From Mucilaginibacter sp. (GTDB lineage: Bacteria > Bacteroidota > Bacteroidia > Sphingobacteriales > Sphingobacteriaceae), in contig NZ_JANYGH010000020.1 of the NCBI RefSeq assembly GCF_025362475.1, positions 1 to 64,000 on the forward strand: DNA of 64,000 bases. The letters run 5' to 3'. The notes below the pieces were generated by a model. That model was not told where the DNA came from, did no database searches, and worked only from the letters and a program-made list of their open reading frames with translations. The translations under genes were made by a program, and so were the position numbers. Below, piece by piece: positions 41,211 through 50,370 of this stretch. How positions within the stretch are numbered: the first letter of the stretch is position 1; the number at the start of each line of letters is the position of its first letter.

Positions 41211-42048
41211 GCTTACTGTGCTGATACCGGATATAGAAAGCGGATAGGTTTAAAAAGAATACCACAATAATTAATACCAATGCCGTACCGTAGGCTAACG
41301 GCCTTACCTGTTCAATAGCCTGGTGTTGGGTGGATAACATATATAGATGGTAAGGCAGCGCCATAAATTCCTGATTTAAATAGGCCGCCGGTTTATTGAT
41401 GTAAAAAGCAACTCCAGTAAATAGTATAGGCGCGGTTTCACCGGCAGCGCGTGATAACGTCAGCACCAGGCCGGTTAATATGCCCGGAAGCGCAGAAGGC
41501 AATACAACATCCCGGATAGATTCCAATTGCGTAGCCCCAACCGCCAAAGCGGCCTCTCGCATCCGATTAGGAATACGCCGTAAGGCCTCTTCGGTAGTAA
41601 TAATAATGTAAGGGAGCGATAAAAGGCCTAAGGTTAGCCCGGCTGCTAAAAGTGAAGTACCCATTTGCAGGCCCTGGACAAACAGCGCCAGCCCGAATAA
41701 ACCATAGATAATGGACGGCAAGCCTGCTAAATTCCGTATCGACGCCCTGATGATCCTGGTGAGCCAGTTATCAACAGCATATTCATTCAGATAAATTGCA
41801 CAGCAAATACCAAAGGGAGCCGCTACGAGGGCAGTTATGAACGTTAGCAATACAGTTCCGATGATTGCAGGTAAAATCCCACCTTTAGTCATTCCATCGG
41901 TGGGGGAACTACTGATGAACTCCCAGGATAAGGAGGGAGCACCTTTACTGATCAGGTCCCAGAGTATTATTGCCAGGAAAAAGCAGGCCAAGCCAGTGCT
42001 TAACAATAAAGTTCCCCATTCAATAACCGGTGTAAGTTTCCTGATCAT
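41203..42048 (-). CDS. pstA: Phosphate ABC transporter permease PstA
   Basis: 281 residues with six predicted membrane helices. The cytoplasmic EAA-type loop reads EEALRRIPNRMREAALAVGATQLE and touches PstB. The first helix is TLLLSTGLACFFLAIILW. The family motif GLPSIIYGLFGLALFV is present. The start overlaps pstC by four bases, which suggests translational coupling. Confidence 0.95.
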   Translation of the reverse strand: MIRKLTPVIEWGTLLLSTGLACFFLAIILWDLISKGAPSLSWEFISSSPTDGMTKGGILPAIIGTVLLTFITALVAAPFGICCAIYLNEYAVDNWLTRIIRASIRNLAGLPSIIYGLFGLALFVQGLQMGTSLLAAGLTLGLLSLPYIIITTEEALRRIPNRMREAALAVGATQLESIRDVVLPSALPGILTGLVLTLSRAAGETAPILFTGVAFYINKPAAYLNQEFMALPYHLYMLSTQHQAIEQVRPLAYGTALVLIIVVFFLNLSAFYIRYQHSKHE

Positions 42049-42935
42049 GCTGCCTGATATTTCCGGTATTTATTTACAAAATATTCTCCAACAACATTAA
42101 CCAGCAGTGTCATCAAAAAAAGTACGGCCGCTATAGCAAACAGCCCATAATAATGGGTGGTTTGATACGGAACCTCGCCCATTTCTATAGCGATGGTTGC
42201 TGTCATGGTTCTCACAGAATGGAAAAATCCTTTTGGAAACGCAGATACGTTACCGGTAGCCATCAGCACGGTCATGGTTTCGCCGATAGCGCGCCCAACT
42301 CCCAACATAATGGCTGCCAGGATACCTGGTGCAGCAGCAGGTATAGTTACCAGTATTAAAGTTTGCCACCTGTTTGCGCCAACACTATAGCTGGCTTCCT
42401 TATAAGCATTTGGAACGCCCTCCAGTGCATCCTGAGTTACTGTGATGATAGTAGGTAAAGACATGATAGCGAGTAAAATGGCGCCATTGAGCGCGTTCAA
42501 CCCATTTGATTGCCCGGTCATTCCGGCAATGCCAGGACCCAGTACAACGATACCTAAAAATCCAATTGCTACCGAAGGAACTGAAGCAAGCATTTCAATT
42601 GCTGGTTTCAAAATGCTTTTCAACTTTTTACCGGCATAGTCTGATAAGAAGGAGGCGGTTCCAATTCCTAAAGGGATAGCTATACACATCGCCCCGAAGG
42701 TAACAAGGCTGGTACTCACCAATAACGGCAGCATCCCGTAAATAGCGGGGCTTCCCGATGGGTTCCATTGCGTGCCGGTAATAAAATCAAATGGTTTTAC
42801 TTTTAAAAAGAAAGCTGCTGTATTCCACAGCAGCATTAAAAGTATCCCCGCCAGTATAGCAATCACCATAAGGCCGGTCATTCTGAAAAGAAGTTTGGCA
42901 GCGTTATCTATTTTTTCTCTGGTTGCTAATTGCAT
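42045..42935 (-). CDS. pstC: Phosphate ABC transporter permease PstC
   Basis: 296 residues, six membrane helices. Family segments: FITGTQWNPSGSPAIYGMLPLLVST, EMLASVPSVAIGFLGIVVL, EAA loop DALEGVPNAYKEASYSVGANR and GRAIGETMTVLMATGN. It forms the channel with PstA. It starts one base after the pstS stop. Confidence 0.95.
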   Translation of the reverse strand: MQLATREKIDNAAKLLFRMTGLMVIAILAGILLMLLWNTAAFFLKVKPFDFITGTQWNPSGSPAIYGMLPLLVSTSLVTFGAMCIAIPLGIGTASFLSDYAGKKLKSILKPAIEMLASVPSVAIGFLGIVVLGPGIAGMTGQSNGLNALNGAILLAIMSLPTIITVTQDALEGVPNAYKEASYSVGANRWQTLILVTIPAAAPGILAAIMLGVGRAIGETMTVLMATGNVSAFPKGFFHSVRTMTATIAIEMGEVPYQTTHYYGLFAIAAVLFLMTLLVNVVGEYFVNKYRKYQAA

Positions 42936-42936
42936 G

Positions 42937-43773
42937 TTATTTGGGGATAATGTAGTAACCTGATGTGGTGATTATTTTTTGGCCGGCTTGCCCTTTTTCA
43001 AAATTGATAAATGCAGCCACCTTATTCCAGGACGTAAGTGGTATAAATTGGTATAGGGGGCGTTGAAAATAGTACCGATGGGCGGCAATTGCTTTTGTAT
43101 CTAACGGAGATATGGCCGTCATTCCTTTTTTTTCTATGATTTTTAAAACTTTAATGGGTTGATTAACACCATCGTGAAGGATATAACCTGCGCCGACGTA
43201 ACCTATACCTGACTTGTCGCGCTTAACACCTTCCACTATTTGTGCGCTGCCGTTCATTTCTTTGGCGTCACGGCTAAATGCTATTTTTAGTTTTTTACTG
43301 ATGAAGGAGTGGGTACCCGAATTACTTTGCCTGCCATAGATATTGATCTGGATATCTTGTCCGATAACAGGTTTCCAGGTTTTGTACTGCCCGTTTAATA
43401 CCCTGGTTAAGGATACAATATCAATAGAATCCAAGGGGAAATCCTTACTAACGATAAAAGCAGTAGCATCCTCTGCAAAAATTACCGTGCGGATAGGTAT
43501 GCCTTTTGTTTTTAACAATTCTGTTTCTTCCCTGTTCAACGGACGGGAAGAATTGGCGATATCTGTTTGCCCGTTGAGCAGTGAGGCAATCCCCAGGCCA
43601 GATCCGCCACCGGAGATCGCTACACTGAAGTCGGCATGTACCTTGTAAAAGCCTTCGGCCAGGCTCACTACTAAATTAACCTCCGTATCAGAACCTTTTA
43701 CTTTGATAGATCTTTCTGCGTTACTACAGGAAGACAGTAGGCCTAATAACAAGTACATTAAATACCTCATCAT
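42937..43773 (-). CDS. pstS: Phosphate-binding lipoprotein PstS
   Basis: 278 residues from ATG 43773, which places the lipoprotein signal (MMRYLMYLLLGLLSSC) at the N-terminus; the longer frame to 43833 would bury it. Phosphate-binding elements: VKGSDTEVNL, the loop AISGGGSGLGIASLLNGQTDIANSSR, and RQSNSGTHSFISKKL. It is tethered in the periplasm and delivers phosphate to PstCA. First gene of the pst operon; a Pho-box-like site was not recognised. Confidence 0.93.
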   Translation of the reverse strand: MMRYLMYLLLGLLSSCSNAERSIKVKGSDTEVNLVVSLAEGFYKVHADFSVAISGGGSGLGIASLLNGQTDIANSSRPLNREETELLKTKGIPIRTVIFAEDATAFIVSKDFPLDSIDIVSLTRVLNGQYKTWKPVIGQDIQINIYGRQSNSGTHSFISKKLKIAFSRDAKEMNGSAQIVEGVKRDKSGIGYVGAGYILHDGVNQPIKVLKIIEKKGMTAISPLDTKAIAAHRYYFQRPLYQFIPLTSWNKVAAFINFEKGQAGQKIITTSGYYIIPK

Positions 43774-44274
43774 GAACTTATAAATATCTGTAAGATAAAT
43801 CAAGGATATTTCCTTTTTTATGGATTTCGACAAACCTGAAATTGAAGCTTCCCGGATTTGGATGCCTGTTAGTGATCAGTTTTTTTCATCCTTTTATTAT
43901 AGCCCTCGTAAACATTTTAGGTAATGCTGCAAAATTGCTGATTTATAGGTATGATTATAATGATGGTCATCATTAATTAAGTTGATGTCGGTTTCTGTGA
44001 ATAACTGATGATCCGGTTCTTGAATAAATATGGTGATTTTGAGTGATTTGTATATTGATTTTACCTGTGTTAATAAAAATATAACATATAAATCACTTTA
44101 AATTAATGTGTTGTTGCGCTACCTGAACAAAACACTAAGCTATTTTAATGAGATGCATTTAATAATTTGTAAATCATTAAATGCTTTTTTCACTAAGTTG
44201 AATGTTTTAGTAATACAACAGTTTTATACTTATATTTATTTACAATTTGAAATAGCATTGCAAAGCGAATAATT
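43774..44274. other. Intergenic, 501 bp, no gene
   Basis: AT-rich gap between the divergent pst operon and a small membrane-protein gene. A short palindrome ATGAT-GGTC-ATCAT lies near 43960. No clear promoter for either side was recognised, although both must lie here. Confidence 0.5.
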
Positions 44275-44679
44275 ATGAGTCCCTCTGCCGAATTGTTCCT
44301 AAAGTATAATTACCTTGAAACCAAGGATATGGGATTGCACTTTCTAACGCTGGTTACAGCCGTCCTTGTTTTCTCTTTAAGTTTCGCCGAAAAGGTTTTT
44401 GATTTTAAAAATGCACCAAAACGCAAACGCACAGTTGTTATTTTAGGATGGTGCCTGTATCTGATTTCCATAATTTTATGCGGGTTAGGATTAACCTTAA
44501 ATGCATTAGCTGGTGGCGCGGCCGTTTATGGTAATGACTATAACTATTGGGCTCATTTGTCTTATAAATTCATAATTTTAGCGGGAATCTCTTTTATATT
44601 CGGACTCGTTTTTACCATAATATCTGCAATTATTTCAGGCAACAGAAATAAATTGCAAATTGACAATACTGTTATTTAA
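44275..44679 (+). CDS. Small integral membrane protein
   Basis: 134 residues with three hydrophobic helices: about 18-38 (FLTLVTAVLVFSLSF), about 51-75 (VVILGWCLYLISIILCGLGL) and about 97-122 (FIILAGISFIFGLVFTIISAII). A basic patch KNAPKRKRT lies between the first two, so the N-terminus is probably outside. No family recognised. Single gene, followed by repeat copy E. Confidence 0.55.
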   Translation: MSPSAELFLKYNYLETKDMGLHFLTLVTAVLVFSLSFAEKVFDFKNAPKRKRTVVILGWCLYLISIILCGLGLTLNALAGGAAVYGNDYNYWAHLSYKFIILAGISFIFGLVFTIISAIISGNRNKLQIDNTVI

Positions 44680-44756
44680 TGTTTTAACCTGTGTAGGCAT
44701 ATCCCCACTTCTTGTCTATCTATAACAACATCTAATAATTCCAATCAGCCATAAAT

Positions 44757-44859
44757 GAGTTCGGGTTTTGTATTCTAAGGACCGCAAAAATGATCAAATG
44801 TATGCCAATCATGGAAATGTTGTTCAGAAAACCTTAAATGAAAATCTAAGGCTTTTTTT
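44757..44859. repeat. Dispersed tRNA-end/hairpin repeat, copy E
   Basis: GAGTTCGGGTTTTGTA..GGACCGC (44757-44785) differs from copy C at only a few bases. It is followed after 40 bp by the hairpin AAAACCTTA/TAAGGCTTTT (44828-44859). It lies between the small membrane protein and the methyltransferase. Confidence 0.6.
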
Positions 44860-44970
44860 AGTTATATCAAATTAAATCGCCGTATTTTTAGATAACCTAA
44901 TTTCTGCCCCCTCCCCCGGTAGAGTTTCCTGGAATGCAAACCAATTTATTAAAACTGATAATTAAAAAAA

Positions 44971-46011
44971 ATGGAACAGCAAACTAACCAGCCATCACCT
45001 GAAAACATTATGAAAATTGGCACAGGCTTTTGGGCCTCAAAAATTCTTTTGACTGCAGTGAGTTTTGAATTATTCACCACGCTTGCCAAAAAGAAAACCA
45101 TGAAGGCCAAAGATGTAAAAGACCTTTTAGAGCTTAAATGCACAGACAGGAATGTTTATGATTTTTTAGATGCTTTAACCGTGTTTGGTTTTTTAAAGCG
45201 GGAAGGTATTTTGGATACAGCCATTTATTCAAATACGGTGGATGCAGATACATTTTTAGATAAAAACAAACCATCATATATTGGGGGTATCCTTGAAATG
45301 ATGAACAATCGTTTATATGCATTTTGGGGTAACCTGGGCGAGGGGTTGCTTACCGGGCTTCCGCAAAACGAAGCAAAAAGGAGCGAGGATTTTTTCGGTT
45401 TGATGTACCAGGACCCTGAAAAGTTGAACGAATTTACCAATGCAATGAGCGGTATCCAGATGGGTAATTTTATGGCCTTTGCTCAAAAATTTGATTTTAC
45501 AAAATATAAAACGCTGATTGATGTGGGCGGTTCGGCAGGGTTGCTTTCAGTTATGGTTGCAAAGGATAATTCCCATATGCATTGTACAAGTTTTGATCTG
45601 CCGCCGGTTGAGCCTATTGCAAATGCTACCATACAGCAATTCGGGTTATCAGATCGTGTAAAAACTGCAAACGGCGACTTCTTCACCATGCCAATACCTC
45701 ATGCAGACATTGTTGTAATGGGAAATATCCTGCATGATTGGGACGAAGAAAATAAAATATCATTAATGAAAAAAGCTTATGACGCAATCCCTGTGGGCGG
45801 GGCATTTGTGGCTATTGAGGGCATCATTGATGATGAAAGAAAGCAAAACGTTTTTGGTATGATGATGAGTTTGAATATGCTTATTGAAACCGGAACAGGA
45901 TTTGATTACACATTTGCCGACTTTAACCGCTGGGCAAATATTGTAGGGTTTAAATCAACCGCAATCGTTCCGTTAGCGGGACCATCAAGCGCGGCAATAG
46001 CATACAAATAG
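44971..46011 (+). CDS. SAM-dependent O-methyltransferase (class I, O-MT family 2)
   Basis: 346 residues. The N-terminal part (about 10-100) is a winged-helix dimerisation domain (ASKILLTAVSFELFTTLAKK, DFLDALTVFGFLKREG). SAM-binding motif I is DVGGSAGLLSVMVA, motif II SFDLPPVEP, and the catalytic region GNILHDWDEENKISLMKKAYDAIPVGG supplies the conserved His-Asp. The family methylates hydroxyl groups of small aromatic or polyketide molecules; the substrate is unknown. No biosynthetic partners are nearby, so the role may be tailoring or detoxification. Confidence 0.85.
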   Translation: MEQQTNQPSPENIMKIGTGFWASKILLTAVSFELFTTLAKKKTMKAKDVKDLLELKCTDRNVYDFLDALTVFGFLKREGILDTAIYSNTVDADTFLDKNKPSYIGGILEMMNNRLYAFWGNLGEGLLTGLPQNEAKRSEDFFGLMYQDPEKLNEFTNAMSGIQMGNFMAFAQKFDFTKYKTLIDVGGSAGLLSVMVAKDNSHMHCTSFDLPPVEPIANATIQQFGLSDRVKTANGDFFTMPIPHADIVVMGNILHDWDEENKISLMKKAYDAIPVGGAFVAIEGIIDDERKQNVFGMMMSLNMLIETGTGFDYTFADFNRWANIVGFKSTAIVPLAGPSSAAIAYK

Positions 46012-46265
46012 GGCCGCGTTACGGTTATCGGGTTGAAATTTTTCTCAACCATTATTTCGATCAGCTGTTATAGGTAAAAAGAAGCCTTATAATATCATCT
46101 TAAAGTAAGAAACGGGAGCTGGCCGGAATCATCAAATCTTTGGCGCTTTAGGTGAATTGAAAAGAAAATACGTACCTAACTTTATCCTGGAATAGCTGAT
46201 AACACAATGCTGTTATTACATGCAGTTTTCCATTTTAATAATTTAGATAAAAAACGTATCATAAA

Positions 46266-47189
46266 ATGAAGTCAACAAATAACCCCCTCGATATGCCGCT
46301 GCTTGGGTTTGGCACCTTGATTCCAGATCCGGCCGAGACGATAAGAGCCACCAGGGACGCGCTGGAAGCTGGATTTCGACACTTCGATTGTGCGGAACGA
46401 TACCGCAACGAGAGCGAAGTGGGCGAGGCCTTACAGGCAGGACTTGCCGCTGAAGGACTTGCCCGCGAAGACATCTTTGTCACCACCAAGTTGTGGAACA
46501 CCAATCATAGACCCGAGTTTGTTGAAGGCGCATTCGAGGCGAGTTTGAAGAGGCTCCGGATCAACTATCTTGATCTCTATCTCATCCACACTCCGTTTGC
46601 ATTTCAACCGGGGGAGGAGCAGGATCCGCGCGATGAAAAGGGTAATGTCATTTACGATCACAGCGTGAATTTGCTCGACACCTGGAGGGCGATGGAGGAT
46701 CTTGTAGACGGTGGCAAATGCAGGGCTATCGGACTGTCTGACGTCAGCTTGAAGGAATTGTTGCCCATCTACGAAGCGGCGAGAATTAAGCCGGCCGTGG
46801 TCCAGGTTGAAGCACATCCATATCTGCCGGAAACAGAGCTCCTGGAATTCTGCAAGGAGAAGGGCATAACATTTTTAGCTTTTGCACCATTGGGTCATGG
46901 AATGAGGCCGGGGCCGCTAGAAGACCCAGTTGTTTTGGCGATTGCTGCACGGATTGGAAAATCACCGGCCCAAGTGCTATTGGCCTGGGCACTGCAGCGT
47001 GGCACGGCTCTGCTTACCACGCCCAGAACTGCCGCCCGCGCGCGTGAGAATTTCGACATCTCTCCCTTGCCCGAAGACGCGTTTGAGGAAATCAATCGCA
47101 TTAAAACCAGGCAACGATACAATGCAGTGGTGAAGACCGGCGTCCCAGGTTTCATCCCACGAGTTAATTTGGACGAGACCACTGAATGA
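46266..47189 (+). CDS. Aldo/keto reductase
   Basis: 307 residues. Catalytic tetrad of the family: Asp in HFDCAERY, Tyr in the same motif (YRNESEVGEAL), Lys in VTTKLWN and His in YLIHTPF. NADPH-binding end: LLTTPRTAARARENF. It reduces aldehydes and ketones. Base and codon use are unlike the neighbours, with many GCG, CTC, CGC and GAG codons, which suggests recent transfer from a GC-rich donor. Hairpin copy F follows directly. Confidence 0.88.
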   Translation: MKSTNNPLDMPLLGFGTLIPDPAETIRATRDALEAGFRHFDCAERYRNESEVGEALQAGLAAEGLAREDIFVTTKLWNTNHRPEFVEGAFEASLKRLRINYLDLYLIHTPFAFQPGEEQDPRDEKGNVIYDHSVNLLDTWRAMEDLVDGGKCRAIGLSDVSLKELLPIYEAARIKPAVVQVEAHPYLPETELLEFCKEKGITFLAFAPLGHGMRPGPLEDPVVLAIAARIGKSPAQVLLAWALQRGTALLTTPRTAARARENFDISPLPEDAFEEINRIKTRQRYNAVVKTGVPGFIPRVNLDETTE

Positions 47190-47221
47190 CGGACCATTGG
47201 TGTGTTATAGGGAGATTATTG

Positions 47222-47252
47222 AAAGCCTTTAGATGAAAATCTGGAGGCTTTT
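47222..47252. repeat. Dispersed hairpin repeat, copy F
   Basis: AAAGCCTTTAGATGAAAATC, then TGGAGGCTTTTCT. Same stem and loop core (GATGAAAATCT) as copies B, D and E. It lies between the aldo/keto reductase and the DUF2310 gene and may terminate the former. Confidence 0.6.
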
Positions 47253-47304
47253 CTATTGGATTTCTTTTTTAACTTAGGGATGTTGTGATAATATTAATCT
47301 CTCA

Positions 47305-48075
47305 GTGTACAAGCAAAAAATATCGATAACTATAAATTCTGGTTTTGAGAAAGAGAAACTATTTGATGAATTTATTATTCTGATGGAAAGTCTTTGTCGA
47401 ACTGGTCAAATTATGGGTGGGATTGAATCTCCTTACTTTTCGGGAAATGAAATAATTTCTTATCAAACCTCATTGGAGTTAAACTCGTTGGATACACGAT
47501 ATAATGATGAATGGGTCAATGTTAGAATTAAAAATTTAGAGGAGAGGTGTGATTCTAAATTAAATACCGAAGTTATTGGACAACATATTCCATTTTATAA
47601 GGATGTCTGTGCTTGCAATAGTAGCGATTCGTACGTCTTATTTACTACCTATTCAAATGAGAGTTCACCCATTGATTGTGGTACTTGTGGGCATCCGGTT
47701 CCTATTTATCAAATAAAAGGATTAACAGATAAAGATCGGACTGATATCGAATCCTGGGAAGGTGATTATGTTTCCTGTGATAATCTGAATATGGGTTGTA
47801 ACGTTGGAGAAAAATGGGCAATAAAACAAATGTCTGACGCTAAATCTCAACTTTCGCAATTCGGCCGGGATATTTGCCATAGAATAGCGAAAGCGACGGG
47901 TGTACCTACTTATTATTATCTTTTCAACTACCGGGCTATTTCAGTTGCGAAGGATAAATCAAGAAAATGCCCATCATGTAACGGAGAATGGTTTCTGGAT
48001 GAAAAATGGTTGGGTTTCTATGATTTTAAATGCCATAAGTGTCAATTAGTTAGTGCATTAACGAGTAAAAGTTAA
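47305..48075 (+). CDS. DUF2310-like double zinc-ribbon protein
   Basis: 256 residues from a GTG at 47305; no upstream in-frame ATG is present. Two Cys pairs form zinc ribbons: DCGTCGHPVPIY at about 128-140, and CPSC..CHKC near the C-terminus (KCPSCNGEWFL, FDFKCHKCQLVS). The C-terminal layout matches DUF2310 proteins, described as zinc-ribbon, possibly nucleic-acid-binding. The remainder is soluble and unlike known enzymes. It stands alone between repeat copies F and G. Family call is moderate, function unknown. Confidence 0.65.
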   Translation: MYKQKISITINSGFEKEKLFDEFIILMESLCRTGQIMGGIESPYFSGNEIISYQTSLELNSLDTRYNDEWVNVRIKNLEERCDSKLNTEVIGQHIPFYKDVCACNSSDSYVLFTTYSNESSPIDCGTCGHPVPIYQIKGLTDKDRTDIESWEGDYVSCDNLNMGCNVGEKWAIKQMSDAKSQLSQFGRDICHRIAKATGVPTYYYLFNYRAISVAKDKSRKCPSCNGEWFLDEKWLGFYDFKCHKCQLVSALTSKS

Positions 48076-48116
48076 TGTGCCTTCAAACCCCTCGCTAATA
48101 TCAATCAAACATAAAA

Positions 48117-48144
48117 GAGTTCGGGCTCGGTAGTCAGGGATCAA
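48117..48144. repeat. Dispersed tRNA-end-like repeat, copy G
   Basis: GAGTTCGGGCTCGGTAGTCA then GGGATCAA, a diverged form of copies C and E. It is preceded by CTTCAAACCCCTC..AATCAAACATAAAA, which resembles the segments after the genes at 1183 and 5720. Confidence 0.55.
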
Positions 48145-48207
48145 AAAGAGGCCTGCCATGGGAAATTTATTCGCTAAAATTTCTATCAGATAAAAGTTTA
48201 AACAAAA

Positions 48208-48234
48208 AGGCCGTCTTCATTTAGAAGGCGGCCT
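48208..48234. terminator. Terminator between convergent genes
   Basis: AGGCCGTCTTC and GAAGGCGGCCT form an 11-bp stem with one mismatch and a five-base loop. AAAAA precedes it and CTTTG follows, so it best serves the minus-strand hydrolase. Confidence 0.65.
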
Positions 48235-48259
48235 CTTTGCTGGTATTATATTCTTTGTT

Positions 48260-49054
48260 TTATTTTGATGCTGTTAGCAAAATGGCGGCTAATTTAGCGG
48301 GCATTGATATAAATGGGGTATGGCTGCTTGGTAATGAATATTCTTTACTAACCGGACTGTTTTTCACCATTGTTTCCTGCAATGGTAAACTAACTGCATG
48401 GTCATTCGCAGTGTGGATATATACTTTTTTTACACTGCCGAATTTTTCGTTGCTTAATGTAACCGGTGTTGCCAATGGTGCTAAAGGTTCTGCTTTAACG
48501 CTATTGATGATGAAGTCGTTTATCTGTGCAGGAGCATCGGCGGCGAATACATCAATTATGCCATCTTTAGCAATGTTTGCAGAACCGGTGGTCTGATCAA
48601 TTTGTAAATATTTACTAACATGGCTGTCTGCATCCTGCTTTGCAAGGGATAATAAGCTTTCTCCATTTTTGGGTAAGTAAGCGGCCAGGTAAACTAATTC
48701 TTTTATTTGACCGGGGATCTCTTCCGCCACCTCGCTGATAACCAAACCGGCCATGCTATGGCCTACTAAAACTACATTTTTTCTGTCGCCTATTGCATTC
48801 TTTACAACATCAACGTAGGATTGTAAACTGATGTTGGCAAATGAGGTGGTGTCGGTTCCGTGACCTGGCAGGTTCACGGCAATCACTTCGTGCCCCTGGG
48901 CTTTTAGTAACGGAACAACGGCCTGCCACGCTGTTGCATCAGACCAGGCTCCGTGAACAAGGACGATAGTTGCCGAATTTTTGTTGTTTGTTTTTTGGGC
49001 TTGAGCAGTAAAACCTAATATACTCATTGCCATAACTATTATTGCTGTTTTCAT
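48260..49054 (-). CDS. Secreted alpha/beta-hydrolase
   Basis: 264 residues with a signal peptide (MKTAIIVMAMSILGFTAQAQ). Fold elements: VLVHGAWSDATAW (oxyanion strand), VNLPGHGTDT, nucleophile Ser in GHSMAGLV, Asp region in IHTANDHAV, and His in LPSSHTPF near the C-terminus. Resembles the salicylate esterase/hydroxynitrile lyase-like group of small hydrolases (AB hydrolase 6). The substrate is unknown. The Crp-like gene upstream (49242-49838), same strand, is a candidate regulator. Confidence 0.82.
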   Translation of the reverse strand: MKTAIIVMAMSILGFTAQAQKTNNKNSATIVLVHGAWSDATAWQAVVPLLKAQGHEVIAVNLPGHGTDTTSFANISLQSYVDVVKNAIGDRKNVVLVGHSMAGLVISEVAEEIPGQIKELVYLAAYLPKNGESLLSLAKQDADSHVSKYLQIDQTTGSANIAKDGIIDVFAADAPAQINDFIINSVKAEPLAPLATPVTLSNEKFGSVKKVYIHTANDHAVSLPLQETMVKNSPVSKEYSLPSSHTPFISMPAKLAAILLTASK

Positions 49055-49241
49055 TTTGTTTAATGCCTAATTGTTTAGGACAGCACAAACATCGGGGTAA
49101 GCCGGCGGGATAATTTTAACCCAGGTTAAAATCGAAAATTTGAAAAGATTTTTTGTACGCAGTACGCCAATAGAATAACCCATTGAAAGGACTTATGGAT
49201 AAACCGGGTAACAATTGCAGGAGAATGGAATATTATAAGAT

Positions 49242-49838
49242 TTATTTGCCTACCATTCGCTTCCGAATCCGGCTCAAGGATGGTCCCTGGATGCCCAGAT
49301 AGGAGGCAATATGATAAAGCGGTACAGCGTTAAAAATATTCGGGTGCTTTTCCACCATTTCCCGGTAGCGATCCTCTGGAGTTTTAAATAAGAATCCTTC
49401 TGTATTAACCATTACTTCATAAAAGGCTTTTTCGGCAACCATCCTGCCAAATCTTTCCCATTGATGAGATTGCTCATACAATTCATTAAGATGATCGATA
49501 TGTATGTATAATATTAATGAATCAGCCATTGCTTCTGTATAATAGTCGCACGAAGTTTGGGTTAAGAAACTTTTATAAGAAGCTACAAATTGATGGTCTG
49601 TAAAAAAAAGCATATTCTTTTCTTCACCTGTTTCTCCATTTACGCGATAGATTCTAAACACCCCGCTGATGATGAACCCCAGGTGCTTACAAATATTTTT
49701 ATATTCATTATAGAATTCGCCTTTTTTATACTGTTTTAGTTTCCAATGCGGCAACGACAGATCAAATGCATCGGCTTTCATGCCGGCAGAGCCCAATGTC
49801 GTGCGTAATAATTCTATCTCTGTTGTGCTGTCTAACAT
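49242..49838 (-). CDS. Crp/Fnr-family transcriptional regulator
   Basis: 198 residues. Beta-roll at about 25-115 (KKGEFYNEYKNICKHLGFIISGVFRIY, ENKMLFF-type strand), then a dimerisation helix and a C-terminal HTH with YHIASYLGIQGPSLSRIRKR. The conserved PEDRYREMVEKHPNIFN segment before the HTH is typical of this Bacteroidota subfamily. It lies 187 bp upstream of the hydrolase gene on the same strand. Confidence 0.84.
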   Translation of the reverse strand: MLDSTTEIELLRTTLGSAGMKADAFDLSLPHWKLKQYKKGEFYNEYKNICKHLGFIISGVFRIYRVNGETGEEKNMLFFTDHQFVASYKSFLTQTSCDYYTEAMADSLILYIHIDHLNELYEQSHQWERFGRMVAEKAFYEVMVNTEGFLFKTPEDRYREMVEKHPNIFNAVPLYHIASYLGIQGPSLSRIRKRMVGK

Positions 49839-49879
49839 GCTATAAAAATATCACTTTTAAATAATAACGGTTGAATGTG

Positions 49880-50150
49880 TTGGGATTATTACTGAGTTCG
49901 GTTGCGCAACCCCACTGTTCGAAGTCCCCGACTTCGAACCACTATGCCTGTAGTTTGCAAAACAGTAACCTGTTTATATATTTTCCCTAAATAAAAACAC
50001 CATCTGGCGCGAGTATGCAACCAAGGGAATGAGGGCAGAGTACTCGTGACTTTATGAGATCTTCGCGTTAAGGATTGTACAGGATACCGGCCTGGCGCGT
50101 AATGCCTGCAGGCGTATGAGGGGAAAGCCTGGGCCGTAGGCAACGCCATA
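49880..50150. repeat. REP-like palindromes and probable relic of a repeated element
   Basis: GTTCGAAGTC-CCC-GACTTCGAAC (49917-49939) is a perfect 10-bp-stem palindrome, next to GGTTGCGCAACC (49900). To the right, 49980-50150 is GC-richer than its surroundings and contains an 86-codon minus-strand frame with low-complexity, non-protein-like sequence. Bacteroidota genomes carry similar palindromes as repetitive elements. The remainder of 49839-50370 shows no gene. Confidence 0.4.
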
Positions 50151-50370
50151 ATAATTACGCTATAGTTACACCGGGATTATGGGGGAGCACTATGGATTTC
50201 ACCGACATTACCATCTACAACGTTACTTGAACGCCTGATTTAACCCCTACCTTCCCTTCCCCGAGGAAGGAATCGCGCACGGCCCCGGTCTTGCATTTTT
50301 TTCGATCACTTAAAATGTGATTTTAATCTAATTAACTATACAAAATCCCTTATGGCGAATTTGTTTTAGC

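Noticed and set aside
46031..46050. GGTTGA/TCAACC hairpin as terminator of the methyltransferase
   Set aside because: Short stem with the T-run inside the loop and not after the stem.
46431..46817. 128-residue minus-strand frame
   Set aside because: Antisense shadow of the aldo/keto reductase caused by its higher GC content.
49889..50149. 86-residue minus-strand protein
   Set aside because: Composition rich in Arg, Ser, Thr and Pro without domain pattern, overlapping palindromes; more likely a relic of a repeat element.
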